Shown piece after piece: positions 1 through 8,979 of a stretch of 64,000 bases of DNA. Under the pieces are notes generated by a model. It was given only the letters and a program-made list of their open reading frames with translations. It was not told where the DNA came from and made no database searches. How positions within the stretch are numbered: position 1 is the stretch's first letter; every line of letters starts with the position of its first letter. The stretch is taken from positions 62,001 to 126,000 of the forward strand of contig NZ_JACHLM010000005.1 of assembly GCF_014207965.1 (NCBI RefSeq), read 5' to 3'. The stretch comes from Brevundimonas bullata. GTDB taxonomy: Bacteria; Pseudomonadota; Alphaproteobacteria; Caulobacterales; Caulobacteraceae. Made by a program: the position numbers and the translations under genes.

Positions 1-13
1 GGGCGCGATTCTG

Positions 14-1648
14 ATGAGGGGCTTTATCAAGCGTGGGACGGGCGGCGCCACGGTGACCTTGGCGATAGGGGCGGTGATCCTGCTGAGTGCGGCGGCGCCC
101 GCGCCAGAAACAGCGACGGCGCCGGATCCGACGCCGGTAGTGCAAACCCGAAATGGCGCCGTCCAAGGCGTCGTGCAGAACGGCGTGGCCATTTTCCGCG
201 GCGTCCCTTTTGCGGGATCAACCGCCGGTGAAGCTCGTTGGCGGCCCCCCGTTTCGGCCGAAAACTGGGAAGGGGTCCGTAGCGCCGTTTCACACGGCCC
301 GGCGTGCCCTCAGTCCACCCGCATCAGGGATCGGGCGTCGGCGTTCGGCATGAGCGAAGATTGCCTTAGCCTGGCCGTCTATAGTCCGGATCTGCGGCCC
401 GACGAGAAGGCGCCGGTGATGGTCTATCTGCACGGGGGTTCGGCGCGCTTTGGGTCGGGCGCGCTTTATGATGGACGCGCTCTCGCGCGTCGGGGCGTGG
501 TGGTCGTCACCATCAACTACCGTCTCGACAGGCTGGGGTTGTTTGCGCATCCAGCCCTGTCCGCAGAGCACCCGGATGAGCCGCTGGCCAACTATGGCCT
601 CATGGATATGGCCGCGGGCCTAGACTGGGTTCAGGCGAATATAGCGGCGTTTGGCGGCGATCCCGACAATGTCACCATTTTCGGCCAATCGGCAGGCTCC
701 GTGGCCGTGACGGCCTTGATGGTGTCGCCGCTGGCGGAGGGAAAATTTCATAAGGCGATCGCTCAAAGCGGATCGCTTAGCATCGAGTATCCCCGCTATC
801 TGCATCGGTCGACGCCCGCGTCTCCGTCGCTTGAAGGTGACGGAGAGACCATGGCGGCCAAGCTGGTTTCCGAGGCCCGTCCGGCGCCGAAAGGCGAAGA
901 CGCCGCCGCCTGGCTTCGAGCGTTGCCGTGGCAGGAGATCATCGCCTATTCCGATACTGAGATGGCTAACGCCATGCAGCCGGTTATCGACGGTCGTGTC
1001 ATCCCGGAGAACATCGGCGTGATGTTCAGGGAGGGGCGAAACCATCGCGTTCCCCTCATGATTGGCTCGACGAGTTGGGAAGAAGGGATGGTGTCGCGTT
1101 TCCCCATGCCCTTGCGCGTGGTCCTGCGAGACATCGCACCGGAAGAAGCCCGCCAAGTTTACGGCAATATAGATGATCGCGCCTTGGCCGAGCAGTGGTT
1201 CGTCGATACCGCCTTTCATGTGCCGCCGAAGTTCTTCGCTACGGAAACGGCGGCTCAGGGGCAGCCTGCCTTCGTCTATCGGTTCGCCTATGTTCCGGAG
1301 TTCCTGACCCTGAAGAAGCCGGGAGCGAGCCACGGCGACGAGGTTCCTTATATCTTCGGCTATGATGGTGATAAACTAATCAGCGTTGTTGATCAGCGCG
1401 ATGATCGTATTGATGAAGTTGGGCGAAAAATATCAAATATGTTAGGTGATTACTGGACGCATTTCGCCAGAACCGGAAATCCCAATGGACCGGGGCTGCC
1501 AAACTGGCCAGAGTATGATCCTAAAAGCGACCCCGTATTGTCGGTGGAACCGCATCCGGAGGTGCGCCCCGGCATTGAACAGCGACGCACCGACTATCAT
1601 CGCCAGCGCTACGAGACGGTGATCCTTTCGTCTTCCGGATCAGACTGA
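14..1648 (+). CDS. Exported type-B carboxylesterase
   Basis: A 544-residue alpha/beta hydrolase of the carboxylesterase type B family, expected to hydrolyse esters outside the cytoplasm. A positively charged N-terminus and a hydrophobic stretch (about residues 14-30) ending in an Ala-rich segment look like a signal peptide. The nucleophile elbow GQSAGS follows the family segment FGGDPDNVTIFG, and the oxyanion region YLHGGSARFG and the probable catalytic histidine in GASHGDEVPYIFG are visible. Length matches the family (about 500-560). The start lies 14 bases from the window edge, so a more upstream start outside the window cannot be excluded. The gene converges with the acyl-CoA dehydrogenase. 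Its 3' end (about 1370-1460) is richer in A+T than the rest. Substrate unknown; feruloyl or other aromatic esters are conceivable from the neighbourhood but not shown. Confidence 0.9.
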   Translation: MRGFIKRGTGGATVTLAIGAVILLSAAAPAPETATAPDPTPVVQTRNGAVQGVVQNGVAIFRGVPFAGSTAGEARWRPPVSAENWEGVRSAVSHGPACPQSTRIRDRASAFGMSEDCLSLAVYSPDLRPDEKAPVMVYLHGGSARFGSGALYDGRALARRGVVVVTINYRLDRLGLFAHPALSAEHPDEPLANYGLMDMAAGLDWVQANIAAFGGDPDNVTIFGQSAGSVAVTALMVSPLAEGKFHKAIAQSGSLSIEYPRYLHRSTPASPSLEGDGETMAAKLVSEARPAPKGEDAAAWLRALPWQEIIAYSDTEMANAMQPVIDGRVIPENIGVMFREGRNHRVPLMIGSTSWEEGMVSRFPMPLRVVLRDIAPEEARQVYGNIDDRALAEQWFVDTAFHVPPKFFATETAAQGQPAFVYRFAYVPEFLTLKKPGASHGDEVPYIFGYDGDKLISVVDQRDDRIDEVGRKISNMLGDYWTHFARTGNPNGPGLPNWPEYDPKSDPVLSVEPHPEVRPGIEQRRTDYHRQRYETVILSSSGSD

Positions 1649-1888
1649 CGCAATTGCGTTCGGGCGCGACGAAAGACTAGATGTCCTTTGTCGCGCCTCG
1701 AGCGGTCAGGCCTGTTAGGCGTCTTCCGAGAAAGCCTGGATCGGCCCTGACGCCGCCTTATTGGCGAGACGCGCCCAGCGGCCCAGATCATTGGTTCACC
1801 CGCGCGACGAACCCGACCCTGACGCCGAAGCGCAGCGGGGGGAAGAATGGCGCGCACCCATCCCAGTCGTTACGGGTCTTGGTGATGA
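1649..1888. other. Convergent intergenic gap
   Basis: These 240 bases lie between the converging carboxylesterase and acyl-CoA dehydrogenase genes. Apart from the hairpin at 1663-1697, I see no gene, repeat or RNA; short open frames here have no recognisable protein features. Confidence 0.5.
1663..1697. terminator. Imperfect hairpin after carboxylesterase
   Basis: A 15-nt arm beginning GGCGCGAC pairs with an arm ending GTCGCGCC across a 5-nt loop, with two internal mismatches. It sits 15 bases after the esterase stop. There is no clear T-run, so it is terminator-like rather than a textbook intrinsic terminator. Confidence 0.4.
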
Positions 1889-3094
1889 CTATGCGAGTCC
1901 GAAGCCGTCAGCGGCGGCCTCGAGTGTCTCGCGCTTGATTCTTTTGGCCAGGCTCCAGCGGTGGACCTCGCTGGGGCCATCATAGATGCGGAAGGCGCGC
2001 ACTTCGCGGAAGATCTGTTCGACCACGGTGTCGCCCGAGACGCCGGTTCCGCCCATGATCTGGACGCAGCGGTCGGCGACGCCGAACAGGGCCTCGGACA
2101 CGGCGACCTTGGTCATGGAGCTTTCGGTCGTGCCTAGGGCGCCGGTGTCCAGCACGCCGGCGCACCAGTCGATCATCAGCTCAGCCTGCTTCAGTGCGAT
2201 CAGGTTGTCGGCCAGCATGAAGCCGACGCCCTCATGGTCGATCAGCGGCTTGCCGAAGGCGTGGCGTTTGACGGCGTAGGCGGCGGCGATCTCGTGCGCG
2301 CGGCGGCAGGCACCGAGCCAGCGCATGCAGTGGCTGAGACGGGCCGGGCTGAGACGGACCTGAGCATATTTGAAACCCTGATGCGGGGCGCCGAGGATTT
2401 GGTCGCCGGGCACGCGCAGGTCTTCGAGGGCGATGATCGAATGGCCGCCGGGCATGGAGGAATCGATCGTCTCCATCACCCGCTCGACCCGCACGGCGGG
2501 GTCGGGCAGGTCCACCAGGAACATGGTGGCCGCGACCTTGCCGTCGCCCGCGTCCGTGCGGGCCATGACGATGCCGACCGAGGCGCCGACCGCGCCGGTG
2601 ATGAAGGCCTTGCGGCCGTTGATGCGCCAGCCGTCGCCGTCCGGCACGGCGGTGGTCTTCAGCATGGAGGGGTCGGCGCCCGCGCCGTCGTCGTCGGCGG
2701 GTTCGGTCATGAAGAAGGCGGAGCGCGCCTGACCGCTGACCAGGGGGGCGAGGAAGCGGCGCTTCTGAGCCTCGCTGGCGACCTGGCCCAGCAGGTACAT
2801 ATTGCCCTCGTCCGGGGCCATGACGTTGAGGGCGACCGGGCCTAGCGGCGACAGGCCGGACGCCTGAAGCACCAAGGCCGTCGCCCGCTGCGACAGGTGC
2901 GAGCCGTCGGCCCCGATGTGCGGCGTCATCAGCCCGGCGGCGCGCGCCACGGTCCGCAGTTCGACGACCAGATCTTCGGTCGGACCGTGCGACGTGGCGC
3001 GCGGGTCCTTCTCATAGGGAATGACGACGTCGCGCACGAAGCGTTCGACGCGCGCGGCGATGGCCTGGCCCTGATCGAGATCGTTGCGGCTCAT
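1889..3094 (-). CDS. Acyl-CoA dehydrogenase
   Basis: A 401-residue FAD-dependent acyl-CoA dehydrogenase, which would introduce a trans-2 double bond into an acyl-CoA and pass electrons to ETF. Visible features are the helical N-terminal domain, the middle beta domain (SAFFMTEPADDDGAG; GWRINGRKAFITGA) and the C-terminal helical domain ending with IYDGPSEVHRWSLAKRI, which resembles ACAD10/11-type dehydrogenases. I chose the ATG at 3094 because the frame upstream of it is low-complexity Arg/Pro-rich shadow sequence. This start overlaps the stop of the phosphotransferase gene by 4 bp (ATGA), so the two are translationally coupled. That pairing recurs in bacterial acyl-CoA and steroid catabolism and parallels the fused ACAD10. 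Exact chain specificity is unknown. Confidence 0.93.
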   Translation of the reverse strand: MSRNDLDQGQAIAARVERFVRDVVIPYEKDPRATSHGPTEDLVVELRTVARAAGLMTPHIGADGSHLSQRATALVLQASGLSPLGPVALNVMAPDEGNMYLLGQVASEAQKRRFLAPLVSGQARSAFFMTEPADDDGAGADPSMLKTTAVPDGDGWRINGRKAFITGAVGASVGIVMARTDAGDGKVAATMFLVDLPDPAVRVERVMETIDSSMPGGHSIIALEDLRVPGDQILGAPHQGFKYAQVRLSPARLSHCMRWLGACRRAHEIAAAYAVKRHAFGKPLIDHEGVGFMLADNLIALKQAELMIDWCAGVLDTGALGTTESSMTKVAVSEALFGVADRCVQIMGGTGVSGDTVVEQIFREVRAFRIYDGPSEVHRWSLAKRIKRETLEAAADGFGLA

Positions 3095-4161
3095 GATGTC
3101 GTCTCCGTCTGGGCCCAGGCGAGGGCGGCGAGGGCGGGCAGGTTGTCGGCCATGGTCTGGGCGTGGGCGGAGGCGGCGGTGCCGCGCGCGATCCGGCCCA
3201 TGATCCCGTGGAAGATGGCCGCCAGCCGGAACATGTTGAACGCCATGTAGAAGCGCAGTTCGTCCGCCGTGGGTGGCGCGCGATCGACCCGCTCGCAATA
3301 GGCGGCCAGATAGTCGGCTTCGCTGGGAATCCCGAGGGCCTTCAGGTCGGCGCCGGCAAAGCCGCCGATCATGGACGGCGGCAGACGGTACATCATCAGG
3401 TGATAGGTGAAGTCGCCCATGGGATGGCCCAGGGTCGACAACTCCCAGTCCAGCACGGCCCGCACCTCGGCGCTGTCAGGGGCGAAGATGAGGTTGTCGG
3501 CGCGGAAATCGCCGTGAACCACGCATGCGGCGCCGTCGTCCTCGGGCATGTTCTCGGGCAGCCAGGCGACCAGCCGGTCCATGTCGGGATCGCGCCCCGC
3601 CAGGTCGTCTTCCTGATACTGCCGGGACCAGCGCTGGATCTGGCGCGCGAAGAAGGCGCCGGGGCGGCCGTAGTCACCCAGGCCGAGGGCTTGGATGTCT
3701 AGGCTGTGCAGGCGGGCAATGGTGGCGTTCAGGGCGTCGAAATGCGCGGCCCGCTGATCCGGCGTCAGATCGGGCAGGGTGGGGCTCCAGAAGATGCGGC
3801 CCTCGACCATCTCCATCACCATGAAGGTCGAGCCAATGACGGCCTCGTCCTCGCACAGGGCCAAGGGCGCGGGGACGGGAAAGCCGGCGGCGTGCAGGGC
3901 CGAGATCACGCGATGCTCGCGCTCGACCGCATGGGCGCCTTTCAGGACAGGGCCGCCCGGCTTGCGGCGCAGGACGTAGGATTTTCCCGGTGTGTCCAGG
4001 CGATAGGTCGGGTTGGACTGGCCGCCGTTGAACTGGCGGATGTCGAAGGGGCCGCGCACGTCCGGCGCCTGCTGTTGCAGCCAGGCCGTCAGGCGCTCGA
4101 CTGGCAGCTCATGCCCCGCCCGCACGGGGCCGGACCCCTCGAAGGTGATGGTCTGGGACAT
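3091..4161 (-). CDS. APH-family phosphotransferase (ACAD partner)
   Basis: A 356-residue kinase-like protein of the aminoglycoside phosphotransferase/choline kinase fold, in the subgroup that accompanies acyl-CoA dehydrogenases. The N-lobe contains RQFNGGQSNPTYRL and the lysine-bearing YVLRRKP. The catalytic Brenner-type motif is VVHGDFRADN, followed by the metal-binding VLDWELSTLG. Eukaryotic ACAD10/11 carry the same kinase domain fused to the dehydrogenase and act on hydroxylated acyl groups; a role in handling 4-hydroxyacyl-CoAs is therefore a reasonable inference. The start at 4161 (MSQTITFEG) is preferred over more upstream in-frame ATGs because residues before it are unconserved. It is first in a two-gene operon, diverging from the oxygenase at 4274 across a region holding the 20-bp shared motif. 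Confidence 0.9.
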   Translation of the reverse strand: MSQTITFEGSGPVRAGHELPVERLTAWLQQQAPDVRGPFDIRQFNGGQSNPTYRLDTPGKSYVLRRKPGGPVLKGAHAVEREHRVISALHAAGFPVPAPLALCEDEAVIGSTFMVMEMVEGRIFWSPTLPDLTPDQRAAHFDALNATIARLHSLDIQALGLGDYGRPGAFFARQIQRWSRQYQEDDLAGRDPDMDRLVAWLPENMPEDDGAACVVHGDFRADNLIFAPDSAEVRAVLDWELSTLGHPMGDFTYHLMMYRLPPSMIGGFAGADLKALGIPSEADYLAAYCERVDRAPPTADELRFYMAFNMFRLAAIFHGIMGRIARGTAASAHAQTMADNLPALAALAWAQTETTS

Positions 4162-4214
4162 GGGCGAAACCTTGTTGAATGGGTGATCACACGCCCGGCT
4201 CAGCCGCGCCGATC

Positions 4215-4234
4215 TATGACTTGCGTAAATAGAC
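4215..4234 (+). promoter_or_regulatory. Shared operator motif, copy A
   Basis: TATGACTTGCGTAAATAGAC lies in the divergent promoter region between the phosphotransferase/dehydrogenase operon and the oxygenase at 4274. A copy identical at 19 of 20 positions lies at 21134-21153 and a weaker one at 19228-19247, each near the head of a catabolic transcription unit. I infer a common regulator binding site; the regulator is unknown. Confidence 0.55.
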
Positions 4235-4273
4235 CAAAAAGGCGAGGCTTCGTCCAGAGCCAGGAGATGAGCC

Positions 4274-5770
4274 ATGCAGATCGAGCGGTTGTCGCCCATC
4301 GTCGCGACCCTGAAGCCCAGTAATCACCCCTACCTCAGCGGGCCGTGGACGCCTCAGCATGAGGAGGTCAACGCCGTTGATCTGGAGGTGATCGAGGGGG
4401 CGATCCCGGCGGACATCGACGGCGTCTATATCCGCAACACCGAGAACCAGATTCACACGCCCCGGGGCCGTCACCATCCCTTCGACGGCGACGGGATGCT
4501 GCATCAGATCAGCTTCCGCAACGGCAAGGCCGACTATCGCAACCGCTTCGTGCGCAGCCGCTGTTTCCAGGCGGAGCAGCAGGCGGGCGAGAGCCTGTGG
4601 GGCGGGATGATGGACGGACCGGAAGTGTCGAAGCGGCCCGGCTTCGGCGCCCATGGCGGCATCAAGGATTCGGCCAGCACCGACGTGGTGGTCCATGCCG
4701 GCAAGGCGCTGGCGACCTTCTACCAGTGCGGCGAGGCCTATCAGCTGGACCCGACCTCGCTGGAGGATCAGGGCGTGGCGCCCTGGGCGCCGCTGGACGG
4801 GGTTTCGGCCCATGCGCGGGTGGACGAGCGGACCGGCGAGCTGCTGTTCTTCAACTACTCCAAGCACGCGCCCTATATGTATTACGGCGTGGTCGGCCCG
4901 GACGGGCGGCGCACCCACTACACGCCCGTTCCCTTGCCGGGCGCGCGTCTGCCGCACGACATGATCTTCAGCGAAAACTACACCATCCTGAACGACTTCC
5001 CGCTGTTCTGGGACGAGAAGGCGCTGAAGGCGGGCTATCACGCCGTGCGCTATCGCCCCGACATGCCGTCGCGTTTCGCCGTCATTCCCCGCTACGGCGA
5101 GGCCAAAGATATCCGCTGGTTCGAGGCGGCGCCGACCTATGTGCTGCACTTCCTCAACGCCTATGAGGAGGGCGACGAGATCGTCATGGACGGCTATTTC
5201 CAGGAAAAGCCGATGCCGGACCCGCTGGGCGACCTGCCCGAGATCTACGCCGAGCACGCCCACATGATGGCCTTCGTCGACGAGAACAGCTTCCGCCCGA
5301 AACTGCACCGCTGGCGCTTCAATCTGGTGGACGGGACGACCAAGGAAGAGCGGCTGGACGACCGGCTGGTCGAGTTCGGCACCATCAATCAGCAGTACGC
5401 CGGCCAGCCCTATCGCTATGCCTACAGCACCACGACCAAGCCGGGCTGGTTCCTGTTCAACGGCTTCATCAAGCACGATTTGAAGACCGGCGAATCCTGG
5501 ACCGTGACCCTGCCCGATGGGCGTTACGCCAGCGAGGCGCCGTTCGCGCCGCGCATCGGGGCGACGGACGAGGACGACGGCTATCTGGTCAGCTTCATCA
5601 TCGATGAGAACGCGGGCCGGTCGGAGTGCATCCTGATCGACTGCAAGCGGTTCGAGGACGGCCCCGTCTGCCGCATCGCCCTGCCGCACAAGATCAGTTC
5701 CGGCACCCACGCCTGCTGGGCCGACCGCCGCTTCCTGACCGCCGAGGCGGACGCCGCCGACGCGGCTTGA
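4274..5770 (+). CDS. Carotenoid/lignostilbene oxygenase family protein (copy 1)
   Basis: A 498-residue member of the carotenoid cleavage oxygenase (RPE65/lignostilbene dioxygenase) family. These seven-bladed propeller enzymes use non-haem Fe(II), held by four histidines, to split an alkene C=C bond into two carbonyls. All four ligands can be placed: His180 (GVSAHARVD), His228 (RLPHDMIF), His292 (YVLHFLNAYEEGDE) and His479 (SSGTHACW). The blade motif RNTENQ and the substrate-entry segment FDGDGMLH are conserved. There is no signal peptide. AGGAG lies 7 nt before the ATG. It is followed by a feruloyl-CoA synthetase-like ligase and a thiolase on the same strand, suggesting that a cleaved aldehyde is later oxidised, activated and thiolysed. 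Whether the substrate is a stilbene, apocarotenoid or something else is unknown. Confidence 0.93.
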   Translation: MQIERLSPIVATLKPSNHPYLSGPWTPQHEEVNAVDLEVIEGAIPADIDGVYIRNTENQIHTPRGRHHPFDGDGMLHQISFRNGKADYRNRFVRSRCFQAEQQAGESLWGGMMDGPEVSKRPGFGAHGGIKDSASTDVVVHAGKALATFYQCGEAYQLDPTSLEDQGVAPWAPLDGVSAHARVDERTGELLFFNYSKHAPYMYYGVVGPDGRRTHYTPVPLPGARLPHDMIFSENYTILNDFPLFWDEKALKAGYHAVRYRPDMPSRFAVIPRYGEAKDIRWFEAAPTYVLHFLNAYEEGDEIVMDGYFQEKPMPDPLGDLPEIYAEHAHMMAFVDENSFRPKLHRWRFNLVDGTTKEERLDDRLVEFGTINQQYAGQPYRYAYSTTTKPGWFLFNGFIKHDLKTGESWTVTLPDGRYASEAPFAPRIGATDEDDGYLVSFIIDENAGRSECILIDCKRFEDGPVCRIALPHKISSGTHACWADRRFLTAEADAADAA

Positions 5771-5841
5771 CCCCGCGTCGTTCTGCATCTCATCTTGCTT
5801 TTATTAGCAGACCGTCTTGAGGCGGCGATCGGGAGGGTTTC

Positions 5842-7704
5842 ATGGACGCATCGGATCAGATGTCGGAGCAGTGGCGCACCGCAGGCTTCCGCGACGCCGG
5901 GCTGATGCCCGTCGATCTGGACGTGCGGCGCGAGGCGGACGGGGCGATGGTGATGCGCTCGCGCGTGGCTCTGGCCGCGCATGACTGGAACCTGCCGCGC
6001 GCCTTTGCCGGGGTGGCGGCGCGCCGGGGGGCGGAGACGGCCCTGGCGCGGCGCGATCCGGCACAGGGCGGGGCCTGGTCCACGCTGGACTACGACGGTC
6101 TGAAGCGCCGCATGGACGCCGTGACCCAGTGGCTGCTGGATCATCCGCAGCATACGGGCGGGCCGCTGATGCTGATGGGCGCCAACAGTCCGGCCATGGC
6201 CGCCTTCCTGTTCGGGGCCATGGCGGCGGGCGTGCCGACCGCGCCCGTCAGCGCCCACTACGCCCTGCTGGGCGGCGATCTGGGGCGGTTGAACCACGTC
6301 ATCCGCAGTCTGAAGCCGTCGATCCTGCTGGTGGAGGACGCGCGCATGGTCGCGGGCGCGATCGACGCCCTGGACCTGGGCGACGCCATCGTCATCACCG
6401 CGACGCCCGAGGCCCTGACCCGTCCCAGCCTGCCTCTGTCCGAGGTCATGGCGACACGGCCTGGCCCAGATGTCGCCGCGAGCATCGAGGGGTTGCAGCC
6501 TGATCAGGTCGCCCAGTTCATGATGACCTCGGGCTCGACCGGCCTGCCCAAGGTCGTGCCGCTGAGCCTGAAATCGGTCGCCGCCAACACCGCCCAGGCC
6601 GCTCAGGTGATCGGCGAAGGCTATGCCTGGTCGGGGCAGATGCTGGGCTGGATGCCGTGGAACCATGTGGCGGGGGCGGCGGTGCTGCGCGCCGTCCTGC
6701 TGGCGGGCGGCGCCTTCTACATCGACGACGGCAAGCCCATGCCGGGCCTGTTCGAGGAGTCGATCCGCAACCTGCGCGAGTTGCCGGTGCGCTACTATGT
6801 CAACGTCCCCACCGGCTACGCCATGCTGGCCGACGCGCTGGAGGCGGACGCCGAGCTGCGCCGGACCTTTTTCTCGGACCTGCGGGTCATGGTCTTCGGC
6901 GGCGCGGCCCTGAGCCAGTCGGTCAGCGACCGGATACAGGCCATGGCGGTGCAGGAAACCGGCCATCGCATCATGCTGACCTCGGCCTATGGCGCGACCG
7001 AGACCACGGCGGGCTTCATGGTGGTGCATCAGTACACCGACCGACTGGGGCTGGGTCTGCCGGTGCCGGGCGTCGAGGTGAAGCTGGTCCCGCACGACGC
7101 GGACAAGTTCGAGGTGCGGGTGCGTGGCCCCAACGTCATGGCCGGCTATCACGACGACGCGGCGCGGACCGCCGAGGCGTTCGACGCCGACGGCTATTAC
7201 CGCATGGGCGATCTGGCGACCCTGGCCGACCGGGACGATCCGGCCCAGGGCGTCTTCTTCGCCGGGCGGCTGGCGGACCAGTTCAAGCTGTCTACCGGCT
7301 CCTGGGTGTTCGGGGCGCAGATGCGCGAAGCGGCCTTGCAGGCCCTGGCGCCTTTGGCCGCCGAGGTGGTGCTGTGCGACGACAACCGACCGTGGCTGGG
7401 CGTTCTGGCCTGGCCCTCGGCGGCCGGTATCAAGGCTGCGCTGGACATGGAGGTCGTTGAGGCCCTGACCTCGGGCGCCCTGGCGCAGGCGGCGCGGGAG
7501 CGGCTGGCCGCGCACAACGCCTTGGCCCACGGCGCCAGCGGCCGTATCGCCCGGTTGGCCTTCCTGACCACGCCGCCCGATCCGAACGCCCACGAGGTGT
7601 CGGACAAGGCCACCATCAACCGCCGCGCCGTCATCGACAACCGCAAGGCCCAGGTCGACGCCCTCTACACCGAGCCGCCGGGGCCGGGCGTGGTCGTCGC
7701 CTGA
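5842..7704 (+). CDS. Feruloyl-CoA synthetase-like acid-CoA ligase
   Basis: A 620-residue ANL-superfamily ligase that would form an acyl-CoA from a carboxylic acid, ATP and CoA. The P-loop MTSGSTGLPKVVPLS is clear, as are the A5-type motif TSAYGATETT and the adenosine-binding YYRMGDL. The hinge region FAGRLADQFKLSTGSWV differs from the usual fatty-acyl ligase GRxKE form. The length and this hinge resemble the Fcs (feruloyl-CoA synthase) group, which activates hydroxycinnamates. GGGAGGG precedes the ATG by a few bases. It lies 71 bp after the oxygenase and 17 bp before the thiolase, so the three probably form one transcript. No enoyl-CoA hydratase/aldolase (Ech) partner is adjacent; thiolases are present instead. 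Aromatic-acid specificity is inference. Confidence 0.85.
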   Translation: MDASDQMSEQWRTAGFRDAGLMPVDLDVRREADGAMVMRSRVALAAHDWNLPRAFAGVAARRGAETALARRDPAQGGAWSTLDYDGLKRRMDAVTQWLLDHPQHTGGPLMLMGANSPAMAAFLFGAMAAGVPTAPVSAHYALLGGDLGRLNHVIRSLKPSILLVEDARMVAGAIDALDLGDAIVITATPEALTRPSLPLSEVMATRPGPDVAASIEGLQPDQVAQFMMTSGSTGLPKVVPLSLKSVAANTAQAAQVIGEGYAWSGQMLGWMPWNHVAGAAVLRAVLLAGGAFYIDDGKPMPGLFEESIRNLRELPVRYYVNVPTGYAMLADALEADAELRRTFFSDLRVMVFGGAALSQSVSDRIQAMAVQETGHRIMLTSAYGATETTAGFMVVHQYTDRLGLGLPVPGVEVKLVPHDADKFEVRVRGPNVMAGYHDDAARTAEAFDADGYYRMGDLATLADRDDPAQGVFFAGRLADQFKLSTGSWVFGAQMREAALQALAPLAAEVVLCDDNRPWLGVLAWPSAAGIKAALDMEVVEALTSGALAQAARERLAAHNALAHGASGRIARLAFLTTPPDPNAHEVSDKATINRRAVIDNRKAQVDALYTEPPGPGVVVA

Positions 7705-7721
7705 AACAGAGAGAATATCCG

Positions 7722-8942
7722 ATGGTCTATATCCTGGGCGGTTGGCAGTCCGACTTCAAACGCAACTGGGCCCGCGAAGGGTTGGAGATCGGCGACGGTT
7801 TCGCCGAGGCCATGCACGGCGGTCTCGACGCCGTGGGCATGGCGCCGGGCGAGGTCGAGGTCGGCCATGTCGGCAACTTCGTCGGCGACCTGTTCTCGGG
7901 GCAGGGGCAGTTGGGCGGCTTCTTCGCCATGGCCGAGCCGACCTTCGACGGTCTGCCGACCTCGCGGCACGAAGCGGCCTGCGCCTCGGGCAGCATCGCC
8001 CTGCTGGCGGCGATGGCGGACATCGAGTCCGGCCGCTATGGAACCGCCGCCGTCCTGGGACTGGAGATGATGCGCAACGTGCCGGGCGAGACGGGGGCCG
8101 CCTATCTGGGGGCCGCCGCCTGGGTCGGGCATGAGTATCAGGGCGCGCGCTATGTCTGGCCGCGCGCCTTTTCGGAACTGACCGACGAATACGACCGTCG
8201 CTATGGCATCGACGAGGCGCACCTGCGCCGCATCTCCCAGATCAACTTCGCCAACGCCAGGCTGAACCCGAACGCCCAGACGCGGGATTATGTCTTCAAC
8301 GACGCCAGCTTCTCGGCCGACGACGAGGCCAATCCGGTCATCGAGGGGCGGGTGCGCAAGAGCGACTGCGGCCAGGTGACGGACGGGGCGGCCATGGTGG
8401 TCCTGGCCTCGGCCGAGCGGGCGGCGGACTACGCCCGGCGGCGCGGCGTGCCGCTGGAATCCCTGCCGCGCATCAAGGGCTGGGGCCATCGCTCGGGACC
8501 GATCAGCTATCAGCGCAAGGTCGAGGCCAGCGCCGGGGCGCCTTACGTCTTCCCTCAGGTCAAGCGCGCCATTGACGAGGCGCGGGCGCGGGCGGGCCTG
8601 TCGCTGGACGGGATCGACGCGGTGGAGACGCACGACTGCTTCGCCATGACCGAATACATGGCCATCGACCATCTGGGCCTGACCGCGCCGGGCGAGAGCT
8701 GGAAGGCGATCGAGGCGGGGGATATCGAGATCGGCGGGCGACTGCCGATCAACCCGTCGGGCGGGCTGATCGGCTGCGGCCATCCGGTCGGGGCGACCGG
8801 GGTGCGGATGGCGCTGGACGCCTTCCGCCAGACGACGGGGACGGCGGGCGGCGGTCAGGTCGAGGGGGCGCGTAACGTCCAGACCCTGAACATCGGCGGC
8901 TCGACCACCACGACCGTCAGCCTGGTGATCGGCCGCGACTGA
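7722..8942 (+). CDS. SCPx-type thiolase (copy 1)
   Basis: A 406-residue thiolase-fold enzyme of the SCPx/non-specific lipid-transfer type, predicted to cleave a beta-ketoacyl-CoA with CoA. The nucleophilic cysteine is Cys87 in HEAACASGS and the C-terminal catalytic loop is GLIGCGHPVGATG. A second conserved segment, ETHDCFAMTEY, carries the His that typifies this subgroup. AGAGAGA precedes the ATG. It is the last gene of the oxygenase-ligase-thiolase unit and converges on the thioesterase. SCPx-like thiolases often act on bulky side chains such as steroid or aromatic acyl-CoAs, unlike the FadA type; the exact substrate is not readable here. Confidence 0.9.
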   Translation: MVYILGGWQSDFKRNWAREGLEIGDGFAEAMHGGLDAVGMAPGEVEVGHVGNFVGDLFSGQGQLGGFFAMAEPTFDGLPTSRHEAACASGSIALLAAMADIESGRYGTAAVLGLEMMRNVPGETGAAYLGAAAWVGHEYQGARYVWPRAFSELTDEYDRRYGIDEAHLRRISQINFANARLNPNAQTRDYVFNDASFSADDEANPVIEGRVRKSDCGQVTDGAAMVVLASAERAADYARRRGVPLESLPRIKGWGHRSGPISYQRKVEASAGAPYVFPQVKRAIDEARARAGLSLDGIDAVETHDCFAMTEYMAIDHLGLTAPGESWKAIEAGDIEIGGRLPINPSGGLIGCGHPVGATGVRMALDAFRQTTGTAGGGQVEGARNVQTLNIGGSTTTTVSLVIGRD

Positions 8943-8943
8943 A

Positions 8944-8979
8944 GCCTCAGGCCTCGGGGCGGCTCAGCCGTCCTGAGGC
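8944..8979. terminator. Bidirectional hairpin between convergent genes
   Basis: GCCTCAGG (8944-8951) and CCTGAGGC (8972-8979) are perfect inverted arms enclosing a further GGCT/AGCC pair. The structure spans the stop region of the thiolase and the 3' end of the thioesterase. No long T-run; probable bidirectional termination. Confidence 0.45.

Noticed and set aside
5771..5841. A fourth copy of the ACTTGCGTAAA motif between oxygenase 1 and the ligase
   Set aside because: CTTGCTTTTATTAGCAGAC shares only CTTGC and AGAC; too weak, and the genes are probably co-transcribed.
5581..7593. A 670-codon open frame on the minus strand opposite the feruloyl-CoA synthetase-like gene
   Set aside because: Antisense shadow with low-complexity Arg/Gln/His content and no domain; the plus frame has ligase motifs and a ribosome binding site.
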